The translations under genes were made by a program, and so were the position numbers. Shown here piece by piece: positions 16,781 to 27,578 of a stretch of 64,000 bases of DNA (its first letter is position 1; each line of letters starts with the position of its first letter). The DNA lies in assembly GCA_001899205.1 (NCBI GenBank), contig MKVL01000010.1, forward strand, positions 639,914 through 703,913, in the 5' to 3' direction. The notes beneath the pieces were generated by a model that saw only the letters and a list, made by a program, of their open reading frames with translations, was not told the DNA's origin and ran no database searches. The DNA comes from Mesorhizobium sp. 65-26 (GTDB taxonomy: Bacteria; Pseudomonadota; Alphaproteobacteria; Rhizobiales; Rhizobiaceae).

Positions 16781-17167
16781 GACGTTCGGTCCTGATTGGC
16801 AAGTTGGCGACAGGCTTAGAACCTCCCGCGGGAACAGGGAAGCTCCGGTGATCCTGTTCTGACGATGGCATCCGCTCGGAAGCAGTCGGCGGACTGTCTG
16901 TCGGAATCAAGGAAGCCAGAGCAAGCATATGATTCCAGCCGAATTTTGAACGGACATTCGGGTGGTCCAGCGACCCGGACGATGGGCGCGGCGTGCTTCG
17001 GGCAGGGGCGTGTCGCTTCCCGGGCGAAACGACAGCCGTACCGGGCGGCATATGCGACGGGGCAACCTCCTAAACGCTTCGTCAACCTTAATGGAGGATA
17101 AAGACGATCGTGTTGCCGAGGCCTCACTTCAGGGTTGCGGCATCCGTGTTTGTGAAGCCTGTTCCCG

Positions 17168-17196
17168 TTGACGCCCATATCACCCCATGATATCCC
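17168..17196 (+). promoter_or_regulatory. Putative dcw promoter (PmraZ)
   Basis: TTGACG (17168-17173) and TATCCC (17191-17196) are 17 bp apart, a good sigma70-type -35 with a weaker -10. The start of transcription would be near 17203. The MraZ-type repeats sit on the spacer and -10, so occupancy should block RNA polymerase. Confidence 0.65.
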
Positions 17197-17197
17197 A
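17173..17197 (-). promoter_or_regulatory. Three MraZ-binding repeats (TGGGN-N5)
   Basis: The minus strand reads TGGGA-N5-TGGGG-N5-TGGGC: three TGGGN pentamers with exactly 5-nt spacers. This is the arrangement established for E. coli MraZ, here upstream of the first gene of the same operon, so autoregulation is expected. Confidence 0.8.
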
Positions 17198-17382
17198 TTC
17201 CGATACTCAAGCCTTCGTTCCGCGTCAGGGTGAAGCGTACGCCAATCGGGCAGCCGCTGGGGCCGCGCGTTTGCCGTTTTTCGCCCTCGTCGCAGCGGCA
17301 GGATCGAGGCAGGGAACGCGTCGCGGCGGCGCGTTCGGCAAGATGCAGAGGGGTGCGGCGGCGCAAGCGGCTGCAATGCGAG

Positions 17383-17841
17383 ATGGACCGGTTTCTCTCG
17401 AACACGGTGAGCAGGATCGATGCCAAGGGGCGGGTTTCCGTTCCGGCGCATTTCCGCGCCGTCGTTCAGAAACGCGGTTATTCGGAACTCTATGCGTTAC
17501 GTTGCCTGGACCTGCCGGCCATGGATGTCGGCGGGCTGGACCTTCTGGATCGCTACGAGCAGCGCATCGCGCTGGAAGATCCCTTCCTGCAGACGGCGGA
17601 CGACATGTCGTTCTTCTGCCATGGCGACGGCGCCTTCCTGAAACTCGACCAGGATGGTCGCATCACGATGACGGATTTCATCCGCGAGCACACGGGCATA
17701 GCGACGGAAGCGGCCTTCGTGGGGCGCGGCAATTTCTTCCAGATATGGGAGCCGGGGCGGCTGGCCGCCTATGGCGCGCAGGCGCGCGCCCGGCTTCTGA
17801 AGCTTCGGCAGGGGACGAAGCCTGGGGAGCAACCGGAATGA
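17383..17841 (+). CDS. mraZ: Transcriptional regulator MraZ
   Basis: A 152-residue protein with two AbrB-like SpoVT domains (about 1-65 and 75-140). The first contains the family motif [20 protein letters not shown] near the start and the second [19 protein letters not shown]. MraZ binds TGGGN repeats and represses the dcw operon in E. coli. The longer frame from 17230 is rejected because homology features begin at ATG 17383; the ribosome site there is weak. Its stop overlaps the rsmH start (ATGA), coupling the two. Confidence 0.92.
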   Translation: MDRFLSNTVSRIDAKGRVSVPAHFRAVVQKRGYSELYALRCLDLPAMDVGGLDLLDRYEQRIALEDPFLQTADDMSFFCHGDGAFLKLDQDGRITMTDFIREHTGIATEAAFVGRGNFFQIWEPGRLAAYGAQARARLLKLRQGTKPGEQPE

Positions 17842-18869
17842 TGACGGGCGACGGCGACGACCTTCACGCCGTTGGCGGACCGGCCCGCCACATTCCGGTT
17901 CTCCTTGGCGAAGTGCTCGAGGCACTCTCGGCGAGCAGGGATGACGTCGTCATCGACGGTACGTTCGGCGCCGGCGGCTACACCAGGGCCATCCTGGAAA
18001 CCGGCGCCTCGGTCATTGCGATCGACCGCGATCCCGACGCGATTGCGGCCGGGCGCGACCTGGAAAGCCGATCGAATGGCCGGCTGCGGCTGGTGCAGGC
18101 TCCATTCTCGACATTGGACGAGGTCGCGGTCGAGGTCGACGGCGTCGTGCTCGACATCGGCGTCTCCTCCATGCAACTCGACCAGGCGGAGCGCGGCTTC
18201 TCCTTTCGCGCCGACGGGCCGCTCGACATGCGCATGGCGCAGGCCGGCTTGAGCGCCGCCGACGTCGTCAACACCTTCAAGGCGGGCGATCTCGCGCGCA
18301 TCTTCGGCTTCCTCGGCGAGGAGCGCCATGCCGGACGCATCGCGCGCATGATCGAGGCGCGCCGGCAGAAGCGGCCGTTCGAGCGCACGCTCGATCTCGC
18401 CGATGCCATTGAGACGCATATCGGTCGCGCGCCGAAGGACAAGATCCATCCGGCGACGCGCGTCTTCCAGGCGCTGCGCATCTTCGTCAATGACGAACTC
18501 GGCGAACTGGCCAACGCGCTGTTCGCGGCCGAGCGTGTGCTGAAACCGGGCGGCCGGCTGGTCGTGGTGACGTTCCATTCTCTGGAGGACCGTATCGTGA
18601 AGCGCTTCATCGCCGACCGCGGCGAGACGGCGAGCGGTTCGCGCTACCTTCCGGAAACCCAGGCGCGCGCGGCCACCTTTCGCAAGGCCGGCGGCGGGGT
18701 GACGCCCGGCGAAGCAGAGATAACGGCCAACCCCCGCGCGCGTTCGGCCAGGCTGCGCGCCGCCATCCGCACCGATGCGCCGGCACGTGCTGGCGATGTC
18801 TCGATCTTCGGACTGCCGAACCTTCCAGGTTCAAAACGTCCCGGCGGCGATCGGCCGGGAGAGAGGTGA
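17838..18869 (+). CDS. rsmH: 16S rRNA m4C1402 methyltransferase RsmH (MraW)
   Basis: A 343-residue SAM-dependent enzyme that methylates N4 of C1402 in the ribosomal P site. Typical motifs: [13 protein letters not shown] (about 18-30), SAM-binding [36 protein letters not shown], and [14 protein letters not shown] near residue 250. Start ATG 17838 overlaps the mraZ stop; a second ATG follows immediately at 17841. GGGGAG upstream is a fair ribosome site. The C-terminal 40 residues are basic and variable. Confidence 0.95.
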   Translation: MMTGDGDDLHAVGGPARHIPVLLGEVLEALSASRDDVVIDGTFGAGGYTRAILETGASVIAIDRDPDAIAAGRDLESRSNGRLRLVQAPFSTLDEVAVEVDGVVLDIGVSSMQLDQAERGFSFRADGPLDMRMAQAGLSAADVVNTFKAGDLARIFGFLGEERHAGRIARMIEARRQKRPFERTLDLADAIETHIGRAPKDKIHPATRVFQALRIFVNDELGELANALFAAERVLKPGGRLVVVTFHSLEDRIVKRFIADRGETASGSRYLPETQARAATFRKAGGGVTPGEAEITANPRARSARLRAAIRTDAPARAGDVSIFGLPNLPGSKRPGGDRPGER

Positions 18870-18873
18870 GCAC

Positions 18874-19251
18874 GTGTTTCGTACCAGTGACATAGTCCTT
18901 ATCGCCGTCATGGTCTCGGCCGCAGCCCTGACCTACAAGACCAAGCGTGAGGCAGAGGAACAGTTCGCCGCCCTGCAGAAGATCCAGGCACAGATCCACT
19001 ATGAGGAAGAAACGATCGACCTCCTCAAGGCCGACTGGAGCCTGCTCACCCAACCGTCGCGCCTGCAGAAGCTGGCCGACCTCTACAAATCCCAGCTTGG
19101 CCTCGCGCCTGTCAACGCGCGCCAGATCGGCAGCCTGGACGATCTGCCGGTCAAGCCCGTCACCATCGAGGATCTCACGTCCCAGCGTGTCGGCGCGATG
19201 GCCGACAACGGCGCCAAGGATCCCATCGTCACCGGAGGCATCAAGCGATGA
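18874..19251 (+). CDS. ftsL: Cell division protein FtsL
   Basis: A 125-residue bitopic membrane protein: short cytoplasmic start, one membrane segment (about 5-20) and a periplasmic coiled coil (about 22-60, KREAEEQFAALQKIQAQ) that in the family pairs with FtsB and recruits FtsQ/FtsI. The proposed start is GTG at 18874, with GAGAGGTGAG 3-10 bp upstream; the longer frame beginning at 18775 overlaps rsmH heavily and lacks support. The stop overlaps the ftsI start (ATGA). Confidence 0.85.
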   Translation: MFRTSDIVLIAVMVSAAALTYKTKREAEEQFAALQKIQAQIHYEEETIDLLKADWSLLTQPSRLQKLADLYKSQLGLAPVNARQIGSLDDLPVKPVTIEDLTSQRVGAMADNGAKDPIVTGGIKR

Positions 19252-20975
19252 TCGGCAGTTTGCGTCCCGTGATCGGCAAACTGCTGCGGCGCCGCGCCAA
19301 GACGCGTGACGACGGCTCCATCGTCGTCGACAGCGCGCTGAAGGCAACTGGCGGCAAGGGCAAGACCCGTGTCGTCATGACGATGATGGTGTTTTTCGGC
19401 ATCTATGCCACCATCGCCGGCAGGCTGGTCTATCTCGGTTTCCAGAATCCGGACAACAATGGCGGTCCGCAGAGCCGCGTGACCGCTTCGCGGCCGGATA
19501 TCGTCGACCGCAATGGCGAGGTGCTGGCGACCGACATCAAGACGGCGTCGCTGTTTGCCGAGCCGCGCCGCATCGTCGATGCCGACGAGGCGATCGAGAG
19601 GCTGTCGACCGTGCTTCCCGAGATCGATTATGAGCAGACCTATCGCAAGCTGAAGAGTGGCGCCGGCTTCGTCTGGCTGCAGCGGCAGCTGACGCCGAAG
19701 CAGCAGGCGGACATCCTGGCGCTGGGCATCCCCGGCCTCGGCTTCCGCACCGAAAAGCGGCGCTTCTATCCGAGCGGCGAGACGTCGTCCTACATCGTCG
19801 GGCTGACCAACATCGATAACCAGGGCATCTCCGGCATGGAGAAGTATATCGATGAGCAGGGCCTGAGCGATCTGCAGGCGTCGGGCCTGGCGATTGCCAG
19901 GGACCTGAAGCCGGTGAAGCTCTCGATCGATCTGCGCGTGCAGCATGTGGTGCGCGACGAGATCGCCGCCGGCCTGGAGCGCTATAAGGCGCTGGGCGCC
20001 GGCGCCGTCGTGCTGAACATCAAGACCGGCGAAGTGATCGCCATGGCCTCGGTGCCGGATTTCGATCCGAACAATCCCTATAACGCCCAGGAGAAGGATC
20101 GGCTGAACCGTATGTCGGCGGGCCTCTACGAGATGGGCTCGACCTTCAAGAGCTTCACCTCGGCGATGGCGCTCGATTCCGGCAAGGCGACGATGAACAG
20201 TCGCTTCGACGCTTCGCATCCGATCCGGGTCGGCCATCAGGCCATCCACGATTTCCACGGCAAGAACCGCGTGCTGTCCTTGCCGGAAGTCTTCCTCTAT
20301 TCGTCCAACATCGGCTCGGCCAGGGAGGCCGAACTGGTCGGCATCGATGGGCACCGTGAATTCCTGCACCGCCTTGGCATTCTGGACAGGATGCAGACCG
20401 AATTGCCGGAAGTGGCACGCCCGACCGAACCCAAGGTCTGGAAGCAGGTGAATTCGTTCACCATCGCGTTCGGCCATGGCGTGTCGACGACGCCGCTGCA
20501 GGCGGCCGTCGGCTGCGCGGCGCTGATGCAGGGTTACCTGCTCCCGCCGACATTCCTGGTTCGCAGCGAGCAGGAAGCCATGGCTGTGGCCAAGAAAGTG
20601 GTCAGCGACAAGACGGTTGAAGGCATGCGCTACCTCTATTCGCTCAACGCCGAGAAGGGCTCGGCCAGAAATGCCAGGGTCCCCGGCTACCGCGTCGGCG
20701 GCAAGACCGGTACGGCCGAGAAGGTCATCAACGGCCGCTACTCCAAGGACCTGAATTTCAACACTTTCGTCGCTGCCTTCCCGATGGACGATCCGCAATT
20801 CCTGGTGTTTACGATCGCCGACGCTCCGCATCCCGAAAAGCCCGGGATGACTGACGTCGCGGCCAACAATGCGGGTGTCATGGCGGGCAACATCATCGCG
20901 CGTTCGGCGGCCATGCTTGGCGTGAAGCCAGATTTCAGCCATGAAAATGGTGCAACGCTGGTTTCCTATCAGTGA
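19248..20975 (+). CDS. ftsI: Septal peptidoglycan transpeptidase FtsI (PBP3)
   Basis: A 575-residue class B penicillin-binding protein that cross-links septal peptidoglycan. Cytoplasmic basic N-terminus, membrane anchor (about 42-62), dimerisation domain with the RPDIVDRNGEVLATD motif (about 82-96), then the transpeptidase. The active-site serine is in GSTFKSF (SxxK), followed by YSSNIGS (SxN) and GGKTGTAEK (KTG). No glycosyltransferase domain, as expected. It is coupled to ftsL by a 4-bp overlap and works with the SEDS protein FtsW encoded in the same cluster. Confidence 0.95.
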   Translation: MIGSLRPVIGKLLRRRAKTRDDGSIVVDSALKATGGKGKTRVVMTMMVFFGIYATIAGRLVYLGFQNPDNNGGPQSRVTASRPDIVDRNGEVLATDIKTASLFAEPRRIVDADEAIERLSTVLPEIDYEQTYRKLKSGAGFVWLQRQLTPKQQADILALGIPGLGFRTEKRRFYPSGETSSYIVGLTNIDNQGISGMEKYIDEQGLSDLQASGLAIARDLKPVKLSIDLRVQHVVRDEIAAGLERYKALGAGAVVLNIKTGEVIAMASVPDFDPNNPYNAQEKDRLNRMSAGLYEMGSTFKSFTSAMALDSGKATMNSRFDASHPIRVGHQAIHDFHGKNRVLSLPEVFLYSSNIGSAREAELVGIDGHREFLHRLGILDRMQTELPEVARPTEPKVWKQVNSFTIAFGHGVSTTPLQAAVGCAALMQGYLLPPTFLVRSEQEAMAVAKKVVSDKTVEGMRYLYSLNAEKGSARNARVPGYRVGGKTGTAEKVINGRYSKDLNFNTFVAAFPMDDPQFLVFTIADAPHPEKPGMTDVAANNAGVMAGNIIARSAAMLGVKPDFSHENGATLVSYQ

Positions 20976-21029
20976 TTCTTAGGGCGCGCCGGCAACTGCG
21001 CGCTATTTTGTTGCGGTGAACGGAACTCG

Positions 21030-22478
21030 ATGAAACTCAGAGATTTAGCCGGTATCCTGCCTGTCGAGGGACTCCCCGACACGGAGGTCACCGGGATTTC
21101 GTCCGATTCCCGTGAGGTGAAGCCGGGTTTCGTGTTCTTCGCGCTGGCCGGCTCCAAGGCCGATGGCGGCGTCTACGCGGCCGACGCCGCCGGGCGTGGC
21201 GCGGCTGCGATCGTGGCAGGCAAAGGCAGCAATCCCAGGGGCGTCGCCGCTCCGGTGTTTGCCGTCGACGATCCCCGCCAGGCGCTGGCGCTCAGCGCCG
21301 CGCGGTTCTTCGGCGGCCAGCCCGCGACGATGGTGGCGGTAACCGGCACCAGCGGCAAGACCTCGGTCGCCGCCTTCACCCGCCAGATCTGGGAGCAGGC
21401 CGGCTATGCCGCCGCCTCGATCGGCACCACCGGCGTGGTGGCGCCCGGCCGCAACGAATACGGTTCGCTGACCACGCCCGATCCGGTCGCGCTGCACAGG
21501 CTGCTGAGGGAATTGGCGGACGCCGGCGTTACCCATGCCTCCATGGAAGCCTCGAGCCATGGGCTGGACCAGCGCCGGCTCGACGGCGTGAAGCTCGCGG
21601 CGGGCGCCTTCACCAATCTCGGCCGAGACCACATGGACTACCATCCGACGGTCGAGGACTACCATCGCGCCAAGCTGCGCCTGTTCGACACGCTGCTGCC
21701 GAAGGGCGCGCCGGCCGTCATCTTCGCCGACGATCCGTGGTCGGCGCCGACGATTGCCGCGGCGCGCGCCGCGGGCCTCGCCGTGCTGACCGTCGGCCGC
21801 CACGGCGATTTCCTGACCCTGAAGCGGGTCGAGCACGAGCGCCATCGCCAGCGTGCCGAGATCGAGGCCGCCGGCGTGCTGTATGAGATCGACCTGCCGC
21901 TCGCCGGGGATTTCCAGATATCGAACGCGCTGGTTTCGGCCGGTCTTGCCATCGCCACCGGAACGCCCGCCGCCAAGGCACTGATGGCGCTGGAAAAACT
22001 GAAGGGTGCGCTCGGAAGGCTCGATCTCGTCGGCACGACGGCGGGCGGCGCTCCGATCTATGTCGATTACGCGCACAAGCCCGACGCGCTCGAGAACGTC
22101 CTGTCCTCGGTGCGTCCGTTCACCACCGGCCGCGTCGTCGTCGTCTTCGGTTGCGGCGGTGACCGCGATCGCGGCAAGCGGCCGATCATGGGCGAGATCG
22201 CGACACGGCTCGCCGACGTGGCCATCGTCACCGACGACAATCCGCGCTCGGAAGAGCCTGCCGCCATCCGCGCCGCCATCATGGCCGCCGCGCCCGGCGC
22301 CATCGAGATCGGCGACCGCCGCCAGGCCATTCACGAGGCTGTGGCGATGCTGCACGCCGGCGACACGCTGATCGTGGCCGGCAAGGGGCACGAGGTAGGC
22401 CAGACGATCGGTGCCGAGACGTTCCATTTCTCGGATCATGAGGAAGTTCGCGCCGCGCTCGGAGAGCTCGCCGCATGA
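21030..22478 (+). CDS. murE: UDP-MurNAc-L-Ala-D-Glu:meso-DAP ligase MurE
   Basis: A 482-residue Mur ligase. N-terminal UDP-substrate domain ([18 protein letters not shown]), central ATPase with the P-loop VTGTSGKTS, and a C-terminal domain with the DNPRSEEP motif. The DNPR sequence marks meso-diaminopimelate specificity in the family. The gap to ftsI is 54 bp; the other end overlaps murF by 4 bp. Confidence 0.95.
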   Translation: MKLRDLAGILPVEGLPDTEVTGISSDSREVKPGFVFFALAGSKADGGVYAADAAGRGAAAIVAGKGSNPRGVAAPVFAVDDPRQALALSAARFFGGQPATMVAVTGTSGKTSVAAFTRQIWEQAGYAAASIGTTGVVAPGRNEYGSLTTPDPVALHRLLRELADAGVTHASMEASSHGLDQRRLDGVKLAAGAFTNLGRDHMDYHPTVEDYHRAKLRLFDTLLPKGAPAVIFADDPWSAPTIAAARAAGLAVLTVGRHGDFLTLKRVEHERHRQRAEIEAAGVLYEIDLPLAGDFQISNALVSAGLAIATGTPAAKALMALEKLKGALGRLDLVGTTAGGAPIYVDYAHKPDALENVLSSVRPFTTGRVVVVFGCGGDRDRGKRPIMGEIATRLADVAIVTDDNPRSEEPAAIRAAIMAAAPGAIEIGDRRQAIHEAVAMLHAGDTLIVAGKGHEVGQTIGAETFHFSDHEEVRAALGELAA

Positions 22479-23911
22479 GCCATCTCTGGACATCCGAGGC
22501 ACTGGTCGCCGCCATGGACGGGCGACCGCTGGGGCCGATGCCGGACGGCATTTCGGGCATTTCGATCGACAGCCGCAGTCTGCAGCCGGGGGATGCCTTC
22601 TTCGCTATCAAGGGCGAGACGATGGATGGCCACGACTTCGCCACCGCCGCCGTGAAGGCGGGCGCCGGGCTGCTGGTGGTGGCCGAGGGCAGGCTGCCGT
22701 CGCTCGGCCGGCTGACGGCGCCGATGGTTGTCGTCGAGGACGTGCTGGTGGCGCTCGGCAGGCTGGGCGAGGCGGCGCGGGCGCGTTCGGCGGCAAAGAT
22801 CATCGCGGTGACCGGCTCGGCCGGCAAGACGACCACCAAGGAGGCGCTGCGCCACGTGCTGTCTGCGGTCGGCAAGGTGCATGCCTCGGCGCAGTCGTTC
22901 AACAACCACTGGGGCGTGCCCCTGACGCTGGCGCGCATGCCAGCCGATTGCGACTATGCCGTGTTCGAGATCGGCATGAACCATCCGGACGAGATCCGGC
23001 CCCTGGTCAAGATGGTGCGGCCGCACGTCGCCATCATCACGCTGATCGCGGCCGCGCATCTCGGCTTCTTCCGCAACCTCGACGAGATCGCCATGGCCAA
23101 GGCCGAGATCTTCGAGGGGATCGAGCCCGATGGCGCCGCGCTGCTCAATCGCGACGACGCGCGCTGGAAGCTTCTGGAGAAGATGGCGCGCGGGGCCGGC
23201 GTGGCTCACATTCTGGGTTTCGGCGAGAACGCGCGCTCGACCTTCAGGCTGATGAAGTGCGAGCTCTACGCCGACCATTCGCGCATCATCGCCAGGATCG
23301 GCGGGGCGGACATCGCCATACGCATCGGCGCGCCGGGGCGGCACATCGTCCAGAACGCGCTGGCGGTGCTGGGCGCTGCCTATCTGGCGGGCGCGGACAT
23401 CGAGAAGGTAGGGGCGGCATTCGCCGACCTGTCGGCAGAACGCGGCCGCGGCCGGCGCCACATCCTGCACCATCCGGATGGACCGATCACGCTGATCGAC
23501 GAAAGCTACAACGCCAATCCCGCCTCGATGGGCGCGGCCATGGCGCTGCTCAACGCCACGCCGGTGTCGGGAGAGGGCAGGCGGATCGCCGTGCTGGGCG
23601 ACATGCTGGAACTTGGCGAGCACTCGCGCAAGCTGCATGCCGCGCTTGCCAGTCTCATCGTCGGTACCGGCACCCACACGGTTTTCCTCGGGGGCCCCGA
23701 GATGCGAGCGCTCGCCGATGCGCTGCCTGCCGGCGAGGTCGAGACGCAGTACCGCACCGGAGCCGAGGAACTGAAGCCGCTGCTGCTTTCGGCGGTCAGG
23801 CCGGGCGACGTGGTGATGGTCAAATCGTCGAAGGGCATCGGGTTTTCGAAACTGGTCGAGGCTCTGCTGGGCAGGTTTCCGCCTGACGCAGCAGCCTACA
23901 AGGCGCAATAG
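22475..23911 (+). CDS. murF: UDP-MurNAc-tripeptide:D-Ala-D-Ala ligase MurF
   Basis: A 478-residue Mur ligase that adds D-Ala-D-Ala to complete the cytoplasmic UDP-MurNAc-pentapeptide. N-terminal domain with [21 protein letters not shown]-loop [12 protein letters not shown], the [10 protein letters not shown] motif and [11 protein letters not shown] in the nucleotide-proximal region. The ATG overlaps the murE stop. Note the parallel N-terminal GISxDSR motif in MurE and MurF, as normal for this family. Confidence 0.95.
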   Translation: MSHLWTSEALVAAMDGRPLGPMPDGISGISIDSRSLQPGDAFFAIKGETMDGHDFATAAVKAGAGLLVVAEGRLPSLGRLTAPMVVVEDVLVALGRLGEAARARSAAKIIAVTGSAGKTTTKEALRHVLSAVGKVHASAQSFNNHWGVPLTLARMPADCDYAVFEIGMNHPDEIRPLVKMVRPHVAIITLIAAAHLGFFRNLDEIAMAKAEIFEGIEPDGAALLNRDDARWKLLEKMARGAGVAHILGFGENARSTFRLMKCELYADHSRIIARIGGADIAIRIGAPGRHIVQNALAVLGAAYLAGADIEKVGAAFADLSAERGRGRRHILHHPDGPITLIDESYNANPASMGAAMALLNATPVSGEGRRIAVLGDMLELGEHSRKLHAALASLIVGTGTHTVFLGGPEMRALADALPAGEVETQYRTGAEELKPLLLSAVRPGDVVMVKSSKGIGFSKLVEALLGRFPPDAAAYKAQ

Positions 23912-23935
23912 CGGGTCCGGGGGACGCAAGAACGC

Positions 23936-25018
23936 ATGTTTACACTGCTCGTCGATTTCGCGGACAAGATTTCGTTCTTCAACGTCTTCCGCTACATCAC
24001 CTTCCGCACCGGCGGCGCGCTCATCACCTCGGCGCTGATCGTCTTCATCTTTGGACCGACCATCATCAACTCGCTGCGGCTGAGGCAGGGCAAGGGCCAG
24101 CCGATCCGCGCCGACGGACCGCAGACCCATTTCAAGAAAGCCGGCACGCCGACCATGGGCGGGCTGATGATCTTGTCGGGCATCATCGTCTCGTCGCTGC
24201 TGTGGGCGAACCTCTCCAGCATCTATGTCTGGGTGGTGCTCCTGGTGACGCTGGGCTTCGGCTCGATCGGCTTCTACGACGACTATCTCAAGGTGACGAA
24301 GCAGTCGCATCTCGGCTTTTCCGGCAAGGCGCGCCTGGCGCTCGAATTCGTCATCGCAGGCATCGCCGCGTGGGCCATCATGCACAATGGCCAGCCGCCA
24401 TTCTCGTCGTCGCTGACCTTTCCGTTCTTCAAGGAACTCATCATCAACCTTGGCTGGTTCTTCGTGCCGTTCTCCTGCTTCGTCATCGTCGGCGCGGGCA
24501 ACGCGGTGAACCTGACCGACGGCCTCGACGGCCTTGCGATCGTTCCGATCATGATCGCCGCCGCCTCCTTCGGCGTCATCGCCTATCTCTCGGGCAACGC
24601 GGTGTTCGCCGAATATCTTCAGATCCATTTCGTGCCGGGCACCGGCGAACTGGCGGTCGTGCTGGGCGCGGTCATCGGCGCCGGCCTCGGCTTCCTGTGG
24701 TTCAACGCACCGCCTGCCGCGATCTTCATGGGCGACACCGGTTCGCTGGCGCTGGGCGGCCTGATCGGCACCGTCGCGGTCGCCACCAAGCATGAGATCG
24801 TACTGGTCATCGTCGGCGGCCTGTTCGTGCTCGAAATCATGTCCGTCATCATCCAGGTCGGCTACTTCAAGATGACCGGCAAGCGCGTGTTCCTGATGGC
24901 GCCGATCCATCATCATTTCGAAAAGCTCGGCTGGACCGAAAGCCAGGTGGTGATCCGCTTCTGGATCATCGCCGTGATCCTGGCGCTGGTCGGCCTGTCG
25001 ACGCTCAAGCTGAGGTAG
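23936..25018 (+). CDS. mraY: Phospho-MurNAc-pentapeptide translocase MraY
   Basis: A 360-residue polytopic membrane enzyme (about ten hydrophobic segments) that transfers phospho-MurNAc-pentapeptide to undecaprenyl phosphate, making lipid I. Conserved Mg/substrate motifs: [10 protein letters not shown] (Asp pair), [21 protein letters not shown] and [10 protein letters not shown] near the end. It lies 24 bp after murF with a GGGGGACGCAAGAACGC leader. Length matches the family. Confidence 0.96.
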   Translation: MFTLLVDFADKISFFNVFRYITFRTGGALITSALIVFIFGPTIINSLRLRQGKGQPIRADGPQTHFKKAGTPTMGGLMILSGIIVSSLLWANLSSIYVWVVLLVTLGFGSIGFYDDYLKVTKQSHLGFSGKARLALEFVIAGIAAWAIMHNGQPPFSSSLTFPFFKELIINLGWFFVPFSCFVIVGAGNAVNLTDGLDGLAIVPIMIAAASFGVIAYLSGNAVFAEYLQIHFVPGTGELAVVLGAVIGAGLGFLWFNAPPAAIFMGDTGSLALGGLIGTVAVATKHEIVLVIVGGLFVLEIMSVIIQVGYFKMTGKRVFLMAPIHHHFEKLGWTESQVVIRFWIIAVILALVGLSTLKLR

Positions 25019-25026
25019 GCACGCCC

Positions 25027-26427
25027 GTGATCCCCGCCGCATCCTTCGCAGGCAAGCGCGTCTCGCTCTTCGGGCTGGGTGGCTCGGGCATCGCCACGGC
25101 CCGCGCCCTGATCGCCGGCGGGGCCGAGGTGCTGGCCTGGGACGACAATCCCGAAAGCGTCGCAAAGGCGGGCGCCGAGGGCATCCCGACCGGTGACCTG
25201 CGTGCCGCCGACTGGGGCCTGTTCTCGGCCTTCGTGCTGTCGCCCGGCGTGCCGCTCACCCATCCGAAACCGCACTGGACGGTGGAACTCGCGCGCGGCG
25301 CCGGCGTCGAGGTCATCGGCGACATCGAGCTGTTCTGCCGTGAGCGCATGCGGGCCGCGTCCTCGGCGCCCTTCATCGCCATCACCGGCACCAACGGCAA
25401 GTCGACGACCACGGCGCTGACGGCGCACATACTGAACGCCGCGGGGCGCGATACACAGATGGGCGGCAATATCGGCCGCGCGGTGATGACGCTCGACCCG
25501 CCCGAGCCCAGCAGGCACTATGTCGTCGAATGCTCGTCCTACCAGATCGACCTCGCGCCCTCGATCAATCCGACGGCCGGCATACTGCTCAACCTGACGC
25601 CCGACCATCTCGACCGCCACGGCACGATGCAGCACTACGCCTCGATCAAGGAGCGGCTGGTTGCGGGCAGCGAGACCGCCATCATCGGTATCGACGATTC
25701 CTGGTGCGCGCAGATCGCCGACCGGCTGGAGCGCGCCGGCCGCGATGTGATCCGCATCTCCAAGCGGCTGCCGTTGACCGATGGCTATTTCGCCGACGGC
25801 ACCAATCTGATGGAGGCCGTGCACGGCCGCTACAGCCGCATCGCCTTCCTCGAGGGCATTGGCTCGCTGCGCGGACAGCACAATGCGCAGAACGCTCTGG
25901 CGGCGGTGACGGCCTGCCTGCGCGTCGGCCTCGAACTGGGCGAGATCCAGTCCGGGCTCGAGAGCTTCCCCGGCCTGGCGCACCGCATGGAACAGGTCGG
26001 CCGCAAGGGGCATGTGCTGTTCATCAACGATTCCAAGGCCACCAATGCCGACGCGGCCGCGCCCGCCCTGTCGAGCTTCCCGCGCATCTACTGGATCGCC
26101 GGCGGCCTGCCGAAAGAGGGCGGCATCGAGCCGCTGCGCGGCTTCTTTCCACGCATCGCCAAGGCCTATCTGATCGGCGAGGCGGCGCCGGCCTTTTCGG
26201 CGACGCTCGGGGAGGCCGTGCCCTATGAAATCTCGGGCACGCTGGCGGCGGCGGTCGAGCATGCCGCGCATGACGCGGCGGCCGACGAGAGCGGCGAGGT
26301 GGTGGTGCTCTTGTCACCCGCCTGCGCCAGCTTCGACCAGTTCAAGAATTTCGAGGTGCGCGGCGAAGCCTTCAGGCAAGCCGCGAATGCTATCGAGGGT
26401 GTCAAGCCCATCGGAGGGGCACGATAA
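25027..26427 (+). CDS. murD: UDP-MurNAc-L-Ala:D-Glu ligase MurD
   Basis: A 466-residue Mur ligase adding D-glutamate. N-terminal Rossmann-like domain starting [16 protein letters not shown]-loop [26 protein letters not shown] in the central domain, and [11 protein letters not shown] in the C-terminal domain. Translation begins at GTG 25027 with GAGGTAGGC just upstream. The final base is shared with the first base of the ftsW ATG. Confidence 0.95.
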   Translation: MIPAASFAGKRVSLFGLGGSGIATARALIAGGAEVLAWDDNPESVAKAGAEGIPTGDLRAADWGLFSAFVLSPGVPLTHPKPHWTVELARGAGVEVIGDIELFCRERMRAASSAPFIAITGTNGKSTTTALTAHILNAAGRDTQMGGNIGRAVMTLDPPEPSRHYVVECSSYQIDLAPSINPTAGILLNLTPDHLDRHGTMQHYASIKERLVAGSETAIIGIDDSWCAQIADRLERAGRDVIRISKRLPLTDGYFADGTNLMEAVHGRYSRIAFLEGIGSLRGQHNAQNALAAVTACLRVGLELGEIQSGLESFPGLAHRMEQVGRKGHVLFINDSKATNADAAAPALSSFPRIYWIAGGLPKEGGIEPLRGFFPRIAKAYLIGEAAPAFSATLGEAVPYEISGTLAAAVEHAAHDAAADESGEVVVLLSPACASFDQFKNFEVRGEAFRQAANAIEGVKPIGGAR

Positions 26428-27578
26428 TGCAGAGCCGTCTCGACAAAAGTCCGGTTTCCACCTGGTGGTGGACGATCGACCGCTGGTTCCTGGCCGCCTT
26501 CCTGTCGCTGATCGGGCTGGGCATCGTCCTGTCCTTCGCCGCCAGCCCGGCCGTGGCCGAGCGCATCGGCCTCGATAGCTTCCATTTCGCCACCAGGCAG
26601 ATCATCTTCACCGTGCCCGCGCTGGGCGTCATGCTGGCGGTGTCCTTCATGGATGCGCGCCAGATCAGGCGCATGTCGCTGGTCGTGCTGTGCATCATGC
26701 TGCTGCTGATGGTGGCGGTGCTCTATGTCGGCGTCGAGGTGAAGGGCGCGCGGCGCTGGGTTTCGCTGGCAGGACTGTCGATCCAGCCGTCGGAATTCCT
26801 GAAGCCGGCCTTCGTCATCATCTGCGCCTGGCTGTTCGCCGAACACCGGCGCCAGCCGGACATTCCCGGCAACCTGTTCGCGATGCTGCTGCTCGCGCTG
26901 ACGATCTCGCTGCTGGTGGCGCAGCCCGACCTCGGCCAGACCATGCTGGTGCTGGGCACCTGGGGCGTGATGTTCTTCATGGCAGGGTTGCCGTGGCTGT
27001 GGATCATCGTGCTGGGCGCGGCCGGCATAGGCGGCGTGTTCGCGGCCTATACGGTGTTTCCGCACGTGGCGCTGCGCATCGACAAGTTCCTCACCGGCGA
27101 GGGCGACACCTTCCAGGTCGACATGGGCCGCGAGGCGCTGATCAACGGCAGCTGGTTCGGCGTCGGACCGGGCGAGGGCACCGTCAAGCGCGTCGTGCCG
27201 GATGCCCATACCGACTTCGTCTTCTCGGTCGCCGGCGAGGAGTACGGGCTGATTATGTGCTTCTTCATCATGTCGATCTTCGCCTTCATCGTGCTGCGCG
27301 GCCTCAGCATCGCGCTCAAGGAGCAGGACGACTTCACCCGTTTCGCCATCGGCGGCCTGGTCACCATCTTCGGCCTGCAGTCGGCCATCAACATCTGCGT
27401 GAACCTGCAGCTCATGCCGGCAAAGGGCATGACGCTGCCCTTCATTTCCTATGGCGGCTCTTCGCAGATCGCCATCGCGCTTTCGATGGGCATCGTGCTG
27501 GCGCTGACGCGCAAGCGGCCCGAGCGGCGTAAGCAGATGGGCTTCGCGCTGCCGCAGCGGTCCGTGCCGGCGGAATGA
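26427..27578 (+). CDS. ftsW: SEDS-family septal peptidoglycan glycosyltransferase FtsW
   Basis: A 383-residue SEDS membrane protein with about ten transmembrane segments, which polymerises lipid II at the septum with FtsI. Conserved parts: [11 protein letters not shown] and [12 protein letters not shown] (about 108-130), AQPDLGQTM with the essential Asp, and the C-terminal [21 protein letters not shown] signature. Its stop overlaps the murG ATG (ATGA). Confidence 0.95.
   Translation: MQSRLDKSPVSTWWWTIDRWFLAAFLSLIGLGIVLSFAASPAVAERIGLDSFHFATRQIIFTVPALGVMLAVSFMDARQIRRMSLVVLCIMLLLMVAVLYVGVEVKGARRWVSLAGLSIQPSEFLKPAFVIICAWLFAEHRRQPDIPGNLFAMLLLALTISLLVAQPDLGQTMLVLGTWGVMFFMAGLPWLWIIVLGAAGIGGVFAAYTVFPHVALRIDKFLTGEGDTFQVDMGREALINGSWFGVGPGEGTVKRVVPDAHTDFVFSVAGEEYGLIMCFFIMSIFAFIVLRGLSIALKEQDDFTRFAIGGLVTIFGLQSAINICVNLQLMPAKGMTLPFISYGGSSQIAIALSMGIVLALTRKRPERRKQMGFALPQRSVPAE

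Larger units (their letters stand above)
16781..17382. other. Long intergenic region and mraZ leader
   Basis: No convincing protein gene lies between the PLP enzyme and mraZ. A purine-rich GGAGGATAAAG at about 17094 precedes a 26-codon GTG frame ending at the mraZ promoter; it may be chance. The mraZ promoter with MraZ repeats is at 17168-17197, leaving a GC-rich leader of about 180 nt before the mraZ ATG. Longer in-frame extensions of mraZ and rsmH through this leader are not supported by codon bias. Confidence 0.6.

Noticed and set aside
17070-17100. CtrA-type site (TTAA-N7-TTAA) before mraZ
   Set aside because: Only a single TTAA within CAACCTTAATGG is present; spacing and second half are missing.
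17110-17190. 26-codon GTG frame after GGAGGATAAAG upstream of mraZ
   Set aside because: Its end overlaps the mraZ promoter and MraZ repeats, and it has no recognisable feature; kept only as a note in the intergenic entry.
17187-17837. N-terminal extension of rsmH through mraZ
   Set aside because: The frame is open by chance; RsmH homology begins after the ATG at 17838 and mraZ occupies the other frame.
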